Shown here: positions 1 to 5,162 of the stretch, in pieces
Layout: each line of letters begins with the position of its first letter
Position numbering within the stretch: the stretch's first letter is position 1
Assembly (NCBI GenBank): GCA_018814265.1
Contig: JAHIZU010000058.1
Span: 1 to 11,445 of the forward strand
DNA length: 11,445 nt
Direction: 5' to 3'
From: Candidatus Margulisiibacteriota bacterium
GTDB lineage: Bacteria > Margulisbacteria > WOR-1 > O2-12-FULL-45-9
Position numbers and translations under genes: made by a program
The notes under the pieces: model-generated
Told to the model about the DNA's origin: nothing
Databases searched by the model: none
The model's input: the letters and a program-made list of their open reading frames with translations, nothing else

Positions 1-169
1 CCACTGTTTCTGGAGCGGACTTTGGCAGAAGCAGGCAAACGATTTCTCCTTTACTGGTTTCCAGTACGGCATATAATTTTTCCGGCATTGGTGGTTTTCC
101 TCCCATGGCCAAGACTAAACTTGTTGCCATCAAACTTAATATGGACGCGGATAATAGTTTCTTTAACAT
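1..169 (-). CDS. Exported cyclophilin-type peptidyl-prolyl cis-trans isomerase (5' part only)
   Basis: Only the first 56 codons are inside the window; the gene runs off the left edge. Residues 1-21 form a Sec signal peptide: MLKK, then a hydrophobic stretch ending in V-L-A, so the product is probably periplasmic. From about residue 32 the sequence YAVLETSKGEIVCLLLP, followed by SAPETV, matches the first beta strands of cyclophilins (consensus: hydrophobic-x-T-x-G-x-I, then x-APxTVxNF). The family isomerises Xaa-Pro bonds during protein folding. The catalytic Arg/Phe motifs would lie outside the window. The start is chosen because the signal peptide begins there. There is no Shine-Dalgarno sequence, and a -10 box sits only 6 nt upstream, so the transcript may be leaderless. 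The family is likely; activity cannot be judged from this fragment. Confidence 0.82.
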   Translation of the reverse strand, partial: MLKKLLSASILSLMATSLVLAMGGKPPMPEKLYAVLETSKGEIVCLLLPKSAPETV

Positions 170-175
170 ATCTAT

Positions 176-204
176 ATTTTATCAGTAGAAAGGCAAACAA
201 TCAA
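176..204 (-). promoter_or_regulatory. Sigma-70-type promoter of the prolyl isomerase gene
   Basis: On the minus strand, TTGATT (199-204) is followed by a 17-nt spacer and TAAAAT (176-181), preceded by TGA (an extended -10). Only 6 nt separate the -10 box from the ATG at 169, so transcription would begin at or next to the start codon. Confidence 0.6.
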
Positions 205-212
205 ATCTGGGG

Positions 213-378
213 TTAGGGGAGTTATGGCTTTTAAGGCCTTTAAGGGAATAAGGGCTTTTAGGATCGTAGGAGGAAAAAGGAAAGGGCTATTTCCCCTATC
301 CCTTCTTTTTCCTATAAGCCTTGTCTATCTTAAAAGCCTTTCTTTCCCTAAAAGCCAGAAAGGCCTTAACAACCCTAA
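213..378. repeat. Full-length imperfect foldback element (MITE-like), non-coding
   Basis: The two ends are inverted copies: TTAGGGGAGTTATGGC at 213-228, and at 363-378 the reverse complement of TTAGGGTTGTTAAGGC (13 of 16 identical). The inverted relationship continues inward: 221-264 and the reverse complement of 327-370 agree at roughly 33 of 44 positions, including two GGCTTTTA blocks per arm. Closer to the centre, the purine-rich AGGAAAAAGGAAAGGG (271-286) faces CCCTTCTTTTTCCT (300-313). The transcript would fold into one long irregular hairpin. No ORF of merit lies inside and I see no clear target-site duplication. It occupies most of the gap between the divergent isomerase and the small gene at 443. 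A MITE or REP-like repeat is an inference; a structured RNA is an alternative. Confidence 0.7.
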
Positions 379-403
379 ATAGAGATCACGAAGATGCAAA
401 GTG

Positions 404-412
404 TGTTATAAT
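404..412 (+). promoter_or_regulatory. Extended -10 promoter for the small gene at 443
   Basis: TGT directly precedes a perfect TATAAT (407-412). There is no good -35 box at the expected distance (GATCAC at 384-389), which is usual for extended -10 promoters. The start site would be near 419, giving a leader of about 24 nt that contains the Shine-Dalgarno AAGGAAG at 430-436. Confidence 0.6.
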
Positions 413-442
413 GGACGAACATTTTTTGAAAGGAAGTGCAAA

Positions 443-613
443 ATGATAGTAGAAAGATCAGAGTTCAAAGGCCGGCCCATGTTGGTGATCAAGAATAATG
501 ATGATGACAAATATCCTTTTTCTTTTGGATTGTCAAAAGCTAAAAAGATAGTGGAAAACATCGAAGAGATCAAAAGGTTTGTGGCGGAAAACGACAAGCC
601 GGCTGGAGAATAA
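443..613 (+). CDS. Small conserved-looking protein of unknown function (56 aa)
   Basis: I do not recognise this family with confidence. The ATG at 443 is chosen because AAGGAAG lies 6 nt upstream. A longer frame from 401 would begin inside the -10 box, so it is rejected. The protein starts with a probable beta-hairpin (IVERSEFKGRPMLVIKN), then an acidic turn of three Asp residues (DDDKYPFSFGL). It ends in an amphipathic, charged helix (residues about 31-50, KAKKIVENIEEIKRFVAEN). There is no signal peptide, membrane segment or Cys pair, so it is probably a small cytoplasmic protein. It has its own promoter and converges on the methyltransferase gene with 16 bp between stops. The good ribosome site, promoter and protein-like composition make it a real gene; its role is unknown. 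Confidence 0.72.
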   Translation: MIVERSEFKGRPMLVIKNNDDDKYPFSFGLSKAKKIVENIEEIKRFVAENDKPAGE

Positions 614-629
614 TTTAGCCGAAGCTGTT

Positions 630-1265
630 TTATTTTCTTTCGTGGGCGTAAAAATCTATCAAATAGGGATCTGTGCTGTGGGGCTCCCAACCAGGATTGA
701 TCACCCGAAAATCGTCCGGCCCAAAAATGATCGGTTCGGTAAATCTGAATATGTGCGAAATAATCACTGTCCCAGGAGTAGTTCCTGCTAGTTTATCTCT
801 CATTAGATCAGGAAAATCCTGGCTAAAGGGTTGAAAGAGAAAGAGAACCTGGAACGGGGCGAGGTCTGTATAAAGAAAATCTTCATGCCTGAAGGCAACA
901 TTTTCAATTTCAAATGCTTGTCTGATCGTCTCAGCCTCAGTTAATAGCCGCTGGTCAAGCTCAAAGCCGGTGACTCTGGCAAAATGCATGGCCGCGGCAA
1001 AACAGGTCAACCCAAGCCCTGAGCCCAGATCACCAAAGTGATTTTCCGGTTGCAGGTCGAGGTCTTCGATGGTCTTTAAGAACAGCTTGGCTGGAGTGGC
1101 GGCGTATTCTGCTTTGCGCCGCGCTGCGGTGCTAAAACACAGCCAGTCGCCTTTAGAAAAGTTTCTGGCTAATCCTTTGGGAGCGACTTTGCGTTCGGCT
1201 CGCTGGACAGCTTTTTCGATCCGCAGCAGCTGGTTCATCCTGCCTGTTGTGCCAAGTATTCTCAT
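630..1265 (-). CDS. Class I SAM-dependent methyltransferase
   Basis: This is a 211-residue protein. The glycine-rich SAM-binding motif I is at residues 79-85 (DLGSGLG). The acidic residue that ends strand beta-2 and contacts the SAM ribose is E102 in GFELD. A motif-III-like Asp follows at D129 (HEDF). At the motif IV position it has FLFQPFS rather than NPPY, so it is not a typical adenine-N6 DNA methylase. An N-terminal basic helical region (residues 10-60) precedes the fold and may select the substrate, which I cannot identify. No SD lies before the ATG at 1265; an internal Met at residue 10 has no better signal. The gene is divergent from the DUF3467 operon and convergent with the small gene. 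Class I fold is well supported; substrate is unknown. Confidence 0.82.
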   Translation of the reverse strand: MRILGTTGRMNQLLRIEKAVQRAERKVAPKGLARNFSKGDWLCFSTAARRKAEYAATPAKLFLKTIEDLDLQPENHFGDLGSGLGLTCFAAAMHFARVTGFELDQRLLTEAETIRQAFEIENVAFRHEDFLYTDLAPFQVLFLFQPFSQDFPDLMRDKLAGTTPGTVIISHIFRFTEPIIFGPDDFRVINPGWEPHSTDPYLIDFYAHERK

Positions 1266-1270
1266 ATCTT

Positions 1271-1300
1271 ATTTTCGCTAAGTCAGCAAGGAAATTTCAA
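1271..1300 (-). promoter_or_regulatory. Possible promoter of the methyltransferase gene
   Basis: On the minus strand, TTGAAA (1295-1300) lies 18 nt from GAAAAT (1271-1276), a poor -10 box. Only 5 nt then remain to the ATG. This resembles the promoter-to-ATG spacing of the isomerase and release-factor-like genes, but the -10 match is weak. Confidence 0.35.
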
Positions 1301-1342
1301 GGCAGGGGGTAAGGGCCGGAAGCTATTTTTTTGTAAAATTAG

Positions 1343-1365
1343 TGTTATAATTAACTTGAGGTGAT
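1343..1365 (+). promoter_or_regulatory. Extended -10 promoter and strong RBS of the DUF3467-sixA operon
   Basis: TGT plus a perfect TATAAT (1346-1351) forms an extended -10. It is followed by GAGGTGAT (1358-1365), an 8-base match to the complement of the 16S rRNA 3' end, 4 nt before the ATG at 1370. If initiation is 7 nt past the -10 box, the leader would start within the Shine-Dalgarno, so the true start site may lie slightly upstream or another promoter may contribute. Confidence 0.5.
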
Positions 1366-1369
1366 ATAA

Positions 1370-1654
1370 ATGGAAGAACAAAAAATTCCCATTGAGATCG
1401 ATAATCAGACTGCCGGCGGAGTTTACAGTAATGTGGCGGTTATTTCCCATAGCGAGAACGAGTTCACGCTCGATTTTATCTTTGCCCAGCCGCCCAAAGG
1501 CAAGGTCAATGCCCGGGTGATCACGTCTCCCTCCCATGCCAAGCGGTTACTTAAAGCCTTGCAGAATAATATTGAGATGTTTGAGAAGAAGTTTGGCGCC
1601 ATTAAAGAGGCTCCGGAACCACCTAAGATGGGAATTGAGTTTTCAAAGAATTAA
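1370..1654 (+). CDS. DUF3467 family protein
   Basis: This 94-residue protein has the features I associate with DUF3467: a GGVYSN motif (residues 16-21), HSENEFTLDFIF (27-38), a Pro-rich turn, then ARVITSPSHAKRLLKALQNNI (48-68) and a final YE/FE-x-x-FG element (FEKKFG, 71-76). The first half is probably beta strands and the second half one long helix. The family has no assigned function. It has no signal peptide and is expected in the cytoplasm. The sixA-like gene begins 19 nt after its stop codon, so the two are almost certainly co-transcribed. The start is fixed by the GAGGTGAT ribosome site. Confidence 0.85.
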   Translation: MEEQKIPIEIDNQTAGGVYSNVAVISHSENEFTLDFIFAQPPKGKVNARVITSPSHAKRLLKALQNNIEMFEKKFGAIKEAPEPPKMGIEFSKN

Positions 1655-1673
1655 TCCGAGGGATAAGGGATAT

Positions 1674-2147
1674 ATGAAGCTTTATATAGTCCGCCACGGT
1701 GAAGCAGCCCCCAAAAATGTTGATTCTGAGAGGCATTTAAACGAAAATGGCATGATCGAAGTCTCAGAGATGGCCGCGTTCTTTAACTGCGCCGGGATAA
1801 AAGTTGATGAGATCTGGCACAGCACCAAGGAACGGGCCAGACGAACAGCCGTTATTATTGCCGAAGCTGTGCCGCATGCCAATCTTGTTGAGCGGGCAGG
1901 GCTGGCGCCAGAGGATCCAGTTGCCAACCTAGCTGATGAGATCAATCAGCTTCATGAAGACATTATCATAGTCGGGCATTTGCCCTTTTTGGCGCTCCTG
2001 GTTTCGCACTTACTGCTCGGAGCTGAAAATGGCCAGATTGTAAACTTTCGGTCTGCTGCCGCGGTTTGTCTGGAAAAGTGGGAATCTGGCTGGTCGCTCA
2101 GCTGGATGATGGATCCTGAGATCCTGGGTAAGTGTATCGCGAAATAA
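1674..2147 (+). CDS. sixA: SixA-like phosphohistidine phosphatase (histidine phosphatase superfamily)
   Basis: This 157-residue protein begins MKLYIVRHGEA. The RHG motif gives the catalytic H8, which is phosphorylated during turnover, flanked by R7. The second catalytic region is HSTKERARRTA, where R54 occupies the position of the conserved Arg in SxxxRAxxTA. The general-acid region has H102 in VGHLP. Family length is about 150-165, so it is complete. SixA removes phosphate from histidine in phosphotransfer (HPt) domains or other phosphohistidine proteins; no HPt or histidine kinase is in this window, so the substrate is open. The ATG at 1674 is preceded by GAGGGA at 1658-1663; a longer open frame upstream overlaps DUF3467 and is rejected. 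It sits in an operon with the DUF3467 gene and converges on the release-factor-like gene with a 6-bp gap. Confidence 0.85.
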   Translation: MKLYIVRHGEAAPKNVDSERHLNENGMIEVSEMAAFFNCAGIKVDEIWHSTKERARRTAVIIAEAVPHANLVERAGLAPEDPVANLADEINQLHEDIIIVGHLPFLALLVSHLLLGAENGQIVNFRSAAAVCLEKWESGWSLSWMMDPEILGKCIAK

Positions 2148-2153
2148 TAGGGT

Positions 2154-2546
2154 TTAGTGCCAGTCCGCTTTACTGACCTTTCGCTGTTTCTTTTTCTCGG
2201 ACCGCAGTTTTTTCTGTTGCAGCACCTTTTCCTTGGCGCGTTTGGAGCGTTTGCGCTTTTGTCTTCTGATTTTTTCTATCTTTTTCTGCTGCTCGGATTT
2301 GATTCTAAGGACTTGGGTTTCAAGCTTTTCTGTTAACAGCCGCCAGGCCAGGAAGCGATTAAGGGCTTGGGAGCGCTCGCGGGACATTTTGACTTCGATA
2401 CCGCTGGGGAGATGTTTTACATAAACACAGCTTGAGGATTTATTGACCTTTTGGCCGCCGGGACCGCCTGAGCGGATAAATTTTTCGATAATGTCTTTGT
2501 CTTTGATCCCTAAGCGCTTTAGCCGTTCGCTGAACTCTCGCAACAT
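2154..2546 (-). CDS. Small GGQ-containing peptide chain release factor-like protein
   Basis: This 130-residue protein is essentially one RF-1 catalytic domain. The GGQ loop is at residues 30-32 within SGGPGGQKVNKSSS, followed by YVKHLPSGIEVKMSRERSQALNR, the standard continuation of the domain. The GGQ tripeptide triggers hydrolysis of peptidyl-tRNA on the ribosome. Stop-codon recognition domains are absent, and residues about 85-130 form a very basic Lys/Arg-rich tail. That plan matches ribosome-rescue proteins of the ArfB or C12orf65/MTRFR type, in which the tail enters the empty mRNA channel. I cannot separate the two groups from the sequence. The ATG at 2546 is chosen because a perfect TATAAT lies 6 nt upstream; the longer frame to 2648 runs through the promoter region. 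No Shine-Dalgarno is present. Confidence 0.85.
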   Translation of the reverse strand: MLREFSERLKRLGIKDKDIIEKFIRSGGPGGQKVNKSSSCVYVKHLPSGIEVKMSRERSQALNRFLAWRLLTEKLETQVLRIKSEQQKKIEKIRRQKRKRSKRAKEKVLQQKKLRSEKKKQRKVSKADWH

Positions 2547-2552
2547 GCTTCT

Positions 2553-2558
2553 ATTATA
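2553..2558 (-). promoter_or_regulatory. -10 box for the release-factor-like gene (leaderless layout)
   Basis: On the minus strand, a perfect TATAAT is separated by AGAAGC (6 nt) from the ATG at 2546. No convincing -35 box is seen. It lies next to the divergent porin promoter, whose TTGACA starts at 2570. Confidence 0.5.
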
Positions 2559-2569
2559 CATTATTTGTC

Positions 2570-2597
2570 TTGACAAAAAACAACAGAGTGCTAAAAT
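2570..2597 (+). promoter_or_regulatory. Strong sigma-70-type promoter of the porin gene
   Basis: A perfect TTGACA (2570-2575), a 16-nt spacer ending in TGC, and TAAAAT (2592-2597). This is one of the two best promoters in the window, fitting a highly expressed outer-membrane protein. The start site would be near 2604, giving a leader of about 220 nt before the porin ATG. Confidence 0.7.
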
Positions 2598-2608
2598 CAA
2601 ACCAAGTT

Positions 2609-2655
2609 CAGGCAGATCTAAAAGGAGGTGAAATACGTACTTAGTCAACTGCCTG
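2609..2655 (+). promoter_or_regulatory. Porin mRNA leader: orphan Shine-Dalgarno in a hairpin loop
   Basis: CAGGCAG (2609-2615) and CTGCCTG (2649-2655) form a perfect 7-bp stem, extended inside by CTAA (2618-2621) with TTAG (2641-2644). The loop holds AAAGGAGGTGA (2621-2631), an 11-base match to the anti-Shine-Dalgarno of 16S rRNA, only about 20 nt from the predicted 5' end. No useful start codon follows: the only candidate, GTG at 2628, overlaps the SD and opens 10 codons ending at 2660. AACTGC (2647-2652) could alternatively pair with GCAGTAGTT just downstream, followed by a T run, so two exclusive folds are possible. The pieces are visible; a regulatory or mRNA-stabilising role is inferred. 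Confidence 0.5.
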
Positions 2656-2752
2656 GATAGAGCTATTTTAGCAGTAGTTTGAGCGTTTTTAAATATCTTA
2701 AAGGAAACAAGGACACTTTGAGATCAAGATAGCGCAAATAACGAAACTAAAG

Positions 2753-2797
2753 TCCCGACGTAAAGTCGGGATCCCGATTTCGAATAGAACATCGGGA
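2753..2797. repeat. TCCCGA-type palindromic repeat, copy A (porin leader)
   Basis: Two adjacent perfect 7-bp hairpins: TCCCGAC (2753-2759) with GTCGGGA (2765-2771), and TCCCGAT (2772-2778) with ATCGGGA (2791-2797). Their junction makes the 12-bp palindrome TCGGGATCCCGA (2766-2777). It shares TCCCGACGT and the CGGGATCCCG core with the copy at 5091. It lies about 30 nt before the porin ATG at 2827, just upstream of the Shine-Dalgarno AAGGAG (about 2814-2819), and no T run follows either hairpin. Confidence 0.65.
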
Positions 2798-2826
2798 CAG
2801 CAAAAAATAGACTAAGGAGAATATAT

Positions 2827-4242
2827 ATGAACAAATTATTTTTATTGTTTTTAGTTCTTGCGATGACTGTCGCGGTTGCTGCGCAAGCTTCCGCGCAGAT
2901 CGTCTTCAAGGACGTTCCAGAAGATCACTGGGCTGCGTCATCAGTGTACGATCTGGTAAAACTTGGTGTTACCAAGGGTTATCCGGACGGCACCTTCCGC
3001 GGCAAGAACATGATTACCCGGTATGAAACGGCTGTCTTCCTGGCCAAATTAGCCAAAGTTGTTGGCGCCGGCGCTGGAGTCAAGGCAGACATCGCTTCTT
3101 TGAAAAATGAAGTAGCTGCTTTGAAGCGTGGCGGCGTGGCAGGCGGCTTGCCTCTGTCCGGCGGCTATTCAGCCAGCTGGCAGTTTGGCAACCTTTTGGC
3201 AGAAGCGGGAGGCATTCGCGGCGCAGTTGCCAGTTACAGATTAAAGCTCTCCTCAACCCACGACATGGGCGAAGGAGCCAGCGTTAAGATCAATCTGGAT
3301 ACTATGGACTATGGTTATTTCAATGATGGTCAGACCACCACTGGTGGTATTTTGGCTACCGAGCTTTTGGATGTCGAATCCAAACTAAAGCTCAATCTAG
3401 CGGCTTTTGGCCTGGCCGATCCGGTAGACTTGAAAGTGGCTGTTGGTCCTGGCAACAAGCAGCATGTGCCTGTTGCGGCTGATCCTCTGCCCAGCGAAGT
3501 TGGAGTTACCTATATGCGGCCGTCTACGGGAGTTTCTGGCGCCACTACACTGTGGGGCGCTGATGTTTCCGGCGGCTACACAGCTTTAGGTCATGCAACT
3601 TCTGGCAGAGTTACCGCTAGCGAGATCAGCGGAACTGTTGGCTATGCTTTCGAAGGCGTTCCTGTTGTGGACAAATTCGAATTAGTGGGCACGGGTCATT
3701 ATGTTTCCTCTGGCATGTTCTCGTCTTCCTCCAGGGATATGCGAGCGACCATTGCGATGGCTGCTCCTCTTGGAGAAAAGATCGAAGCCGGCGGAACGCT
3801 AGCTCTGGGCGGCACTCAAAGTAAGAACTTGATGGTTGCTGGGTCTCTGGCGTTGAATGACGTTTGGGATACAGGGACCGTCGCAGTGATCCGCGCTTCC
3901 AAGATCGGTTCAGAATTCATTAATTCATCTTTTTCAGCGGCTGAGTTTGATTTTGCTGGTTTTGACAGCTTCAGCCGTCCGCTGGCGAATGGAACCGTTA
4001 ACCTTGGCGGTGAGGTGGTGCAAGCCGTATCAGATGATATCAAATTGGTTGGTAAGGGAGATCTGAGACTGCAGTCAGATTATAAGTATGAGTCCCCCAA
4101 TGGCAGGTTAACTGCTCAAGGTGGGATTTTGTACGCGGTTGCTCCCAATACAACCTTGGATGCCAGCTATCGCATCCATCAGGATAAAGCAACCAATGAT
4201 ACTTCTGACATAGCAGCTTTAGGGCTGTTGTATTCGTTCTAA
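2827..4242 (+). CDS. SLH-domain outer-membrane porin
   Basis: This 471-residue protein is exported. The signal peptide is residues 1-23 (MNKLFLLFLV start, cut after A-S-A). A single SLH domain spans about 26-78, with the hallmark FKDVPEDHWA, GYPDGTFRG and TRYETAVFLAKL blocks. A short coiled-coil helix follows (about 86-101, DIASLKNEVAALK). Residues about 110-471 alternate polar and hydrophobic residues as in a beta-barrel and end LGLLYSF, with the C-terminal Phe used by outer-membrane assembly. This is the plan of SLH porins of the SlpA/OmpM/SomA type, in which the SLH domain tethers the outer membrane to cell-wall polymer and the barrel forms a channel. AAGGAG 7-8 nt upstream fixes the start. 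It is expressed alone from a strong promoter and ends at an intrinsic terminator. Channel specificity cannot be read from the sequence. Confidence 0.88.
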   Translation: MNKLFLLFLVLAMTVAVAAQASAQIVFKDVPEDHWAASSVYDLVKLGVTKGYPDGTFRGKNMITRYETAVFLAKLAKVVGAGAGVKADIASLKNEVAALKRGGVAGGLPLSGGYSASWQFGNLLAEAGGIRGAVASYRLKLSSTHDMGEGASVKINLDTMDYGYFNDGQTTTGGILATELLDVESKLKLNLAAFGLADPVDLKVAVGPGNKQHVPVAADPLPSEVGVTYMRPSTGVSGATTLWGADVSGGYTALGHATSGRVTASEISGTVGYAFEGVPVVDKFELVGTGHYVSSGMFSSSSRDMRATIAMAAPLGEKIEAGGTLALGGTQSKNLMVAGSLALNDVWDTGTVAVIRASKIGSEFINSSFSAAEFDFAGFDSFSRPLANGTVNLGGEVVQAVSDDIKLVGKGDLRLQSDYKYESPNGRLTAQGGILYAVAPNTTLDASYRIHQDKATNDTSDIAALGLLYSF

Positions 4243-4264
4243 TTGGCTGTTGGGTGAGTTTAAG

Positions 4265-4302
4265 AGAAGGCCCTGGCGGAAACGCGAGGGCCTTCTTATT
4301 TT
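4265..4302 (+). terminator. Intrinsic terminator of the porin gene
   Basis: AGAAGGCCCT (4265-4274) pairs with AGGGCCTTCT (4287-4296), a perfect 10-bp stem with a GAAA-type tip (GCG-GAAA-CGC), followed by TTATTTT. It lies 22 bp after the porin stop codon. Confidence 0.88.
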
Positions 4303-4303
4303 A

Positions 4304-4525
4304 ATCCTCACCCCGATTATTGGTTAATTGATTGTTGTGAGGTTTGTGCCCCCTCTCCATTACAAATGGAGAGGGGGCAAGTCTGTGATCAAAGGGGAAG
4401 AAAAAAAGCATCACAAAACTAAGAGACTAACCCTTCTCCATCTCCGATGGAGAAGGGCATAAAAGATAAAGTGAGCAATTGTTTAGAAAATTGGGATGAG
4501 GTAAAAGAAGGGATGGGGTGAGGAT
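4304..4525. repeat. Foldback element with 11-bp terminal inverted repeats and two perfect internal hairpins
   Basis: The ends ATCCTCACCCC (4304-4314) and GGGGTGAGGAT (4515-4525) are perfect inverted repeats. Inside are two perfect hairpins: GCCCCCTCTCCATT with its complement (4348-4361 / 4365-4378, 3-nt loop) and CCCTTCTCCATC with its complement (4431-4442 / 4446-4457, 3-nt loop). Between them TGTGAT (4384-4389) can pair with ATCACA (4410-4415), and AGTCT with AGACT. The element starts just after the porin terminator and ends 3 bp before the birA ATG. No ORF is seen. It looks like a MITE or compound REP element; no direct target duplication is evident. Its right end supplies the birA ribosome site. 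Confidence 0.75.
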
Positions 4526-4528
4526 AAA

Positions 4529-5077
4529 ATGATTATCGGAAAAAAAATAATCCATTATAGTGAAATTGACTCGACCAATGATGAGGCAAAGCGCTTGATC
4601 AGCAAAGGCGCTGGGGAAGGCACGGTGATCATTGCTGATGCGCAATCCAAGGGTCGCGGCAAACCAGGCTTTGGCTGGTTTTCTCCGCCTGGAGTGGGCC
4701 TTTATCTTTCGGCGATCGTTAAACCATATAAAAACCCCAAGGAACTTGTACTGATCACTGCGATCGGCGCCAGTTCGGTTGTTAGCCTGATTAGCCAGCT
4801 TTGTGGCCTGGAAGCGAAAATTAAACTGCCCAACGACGTGATCTTGAATAACAAAAAAATTTGCGGCGTGCTGGTTGAGCGGGTGGTTACTGGCCAGCTG
4901 ATCATTGGCATTGGCTTTAATGTTAATAATCAGCCCGGCTCGTTTCCAGAAGACATAATAAACACAGCCACTTCCTTGCGCATTGCTACCAACAATGAAT
5001 ATGATCTCCAGCTTGTGCGAGACAAGCTGCTCAATGAGCTGGATAGAGAGTATCTTGCTTATTTAACGGAAATTTGA
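4529..5077 (+). CDS. birA: Biotin-[acetyl-CoA-carboxylase] ligase, short catalytic-core form
   Basis: This 182-residue protein activates biotin with ATP and attaches it to the lysine of biotin carrier proteins. It shows DSTNDEAKR (14-22), the biotinyl-AMP loop GRGKPGFGW (42-50), [15 protein letters not shown] (52-66), the active-site [19 protein letters not shown] (99-117, K99 equivalent to the catalytic Lys of KWPND) and GIGFNVN (127-133). The usual GRGRxGR is GRGKPGF, and KWPND has Leu for Trp. There is no N-terminal DNA-binding domain, so it is not a biotin repressor. It stops about 50 residues short of typical 230-residue ligases, lacking the C-terminal SH3-like domain; the TGA is 14 nt before a palindromic repeat. 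The ATG uses GGTGAGGA, which belongs to the end of the foldback element. Confidence 0.88.
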   Translation: MIIGKKIIHYSEIDSTNDEAKRLISKGAGEGTVIIADAQSKGRGKPGFGWFSPPGVGLYLSAIVKPYKNPKELVLITAIGASSVVSLISQLCGLEAKIKLPNDVILNNKKICGVLVERVVTGQLIIGIGFNVNNQPGSFPEDIINTATSLRIATNNEYDLQLVRDKLLNELDREYLAYLTEI

Positions 5078-5090
5078 TACCATCTCTGCT

Positions 5091-5130
5091 ATCCCGACGT
5101 TCCGACTTTGTCGGAAGCCGGGATCCCGAA
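5091..5130. repeat. TCCCGA-type palindromic repeat, copy B (before aroH)
   Basis: The inner stem TCCGAC (5101-5106) / GTCGGA (5110-5115) with a TTT loop lies inside an outer stem ATCCCG (5091-5096) / CGGGAT (5119-5124). CGGGATCCCG (5119-5128) is a perfect palindrome also found in copy A at 2767-2776, and both copies begin TCCCGACGT. No T run follows, so it is not a standard terminator. It lies between the birA stop and the aroH ribosome site. Confidence 0.65.
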
Positions 5131-5162
5131 ACACATTAAAATATAATAATAAGGAGATCGGG

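Noticed and set aside
401..442. Longer start (ATG at 401 region) for the small unknown gene
   Set aside because: It would begin inside the TATAAT promoter box and has no ribosome site; the Met at 443 has AAGGAAG at the right distance.
443..613. PC4-like single-stranded DNA-binding protein
   Set aside because: The beta-then-helix plan is only loosely similar; the diagnostic PC4 residues are not visible.
2628..2660. Ten-codon leader peptide starting at GTG 2628
   Set aside because: The GTG is part of the Shine-Dalgarno itself, so it cannot be used with it; no regulatory run of codons is seen.
5142..5147. TATAAT as the aroH promoter
   Set aside because: Transcription from it would begin inside the ribosome site AAGGAG and there is no -35 box, so it is not called.
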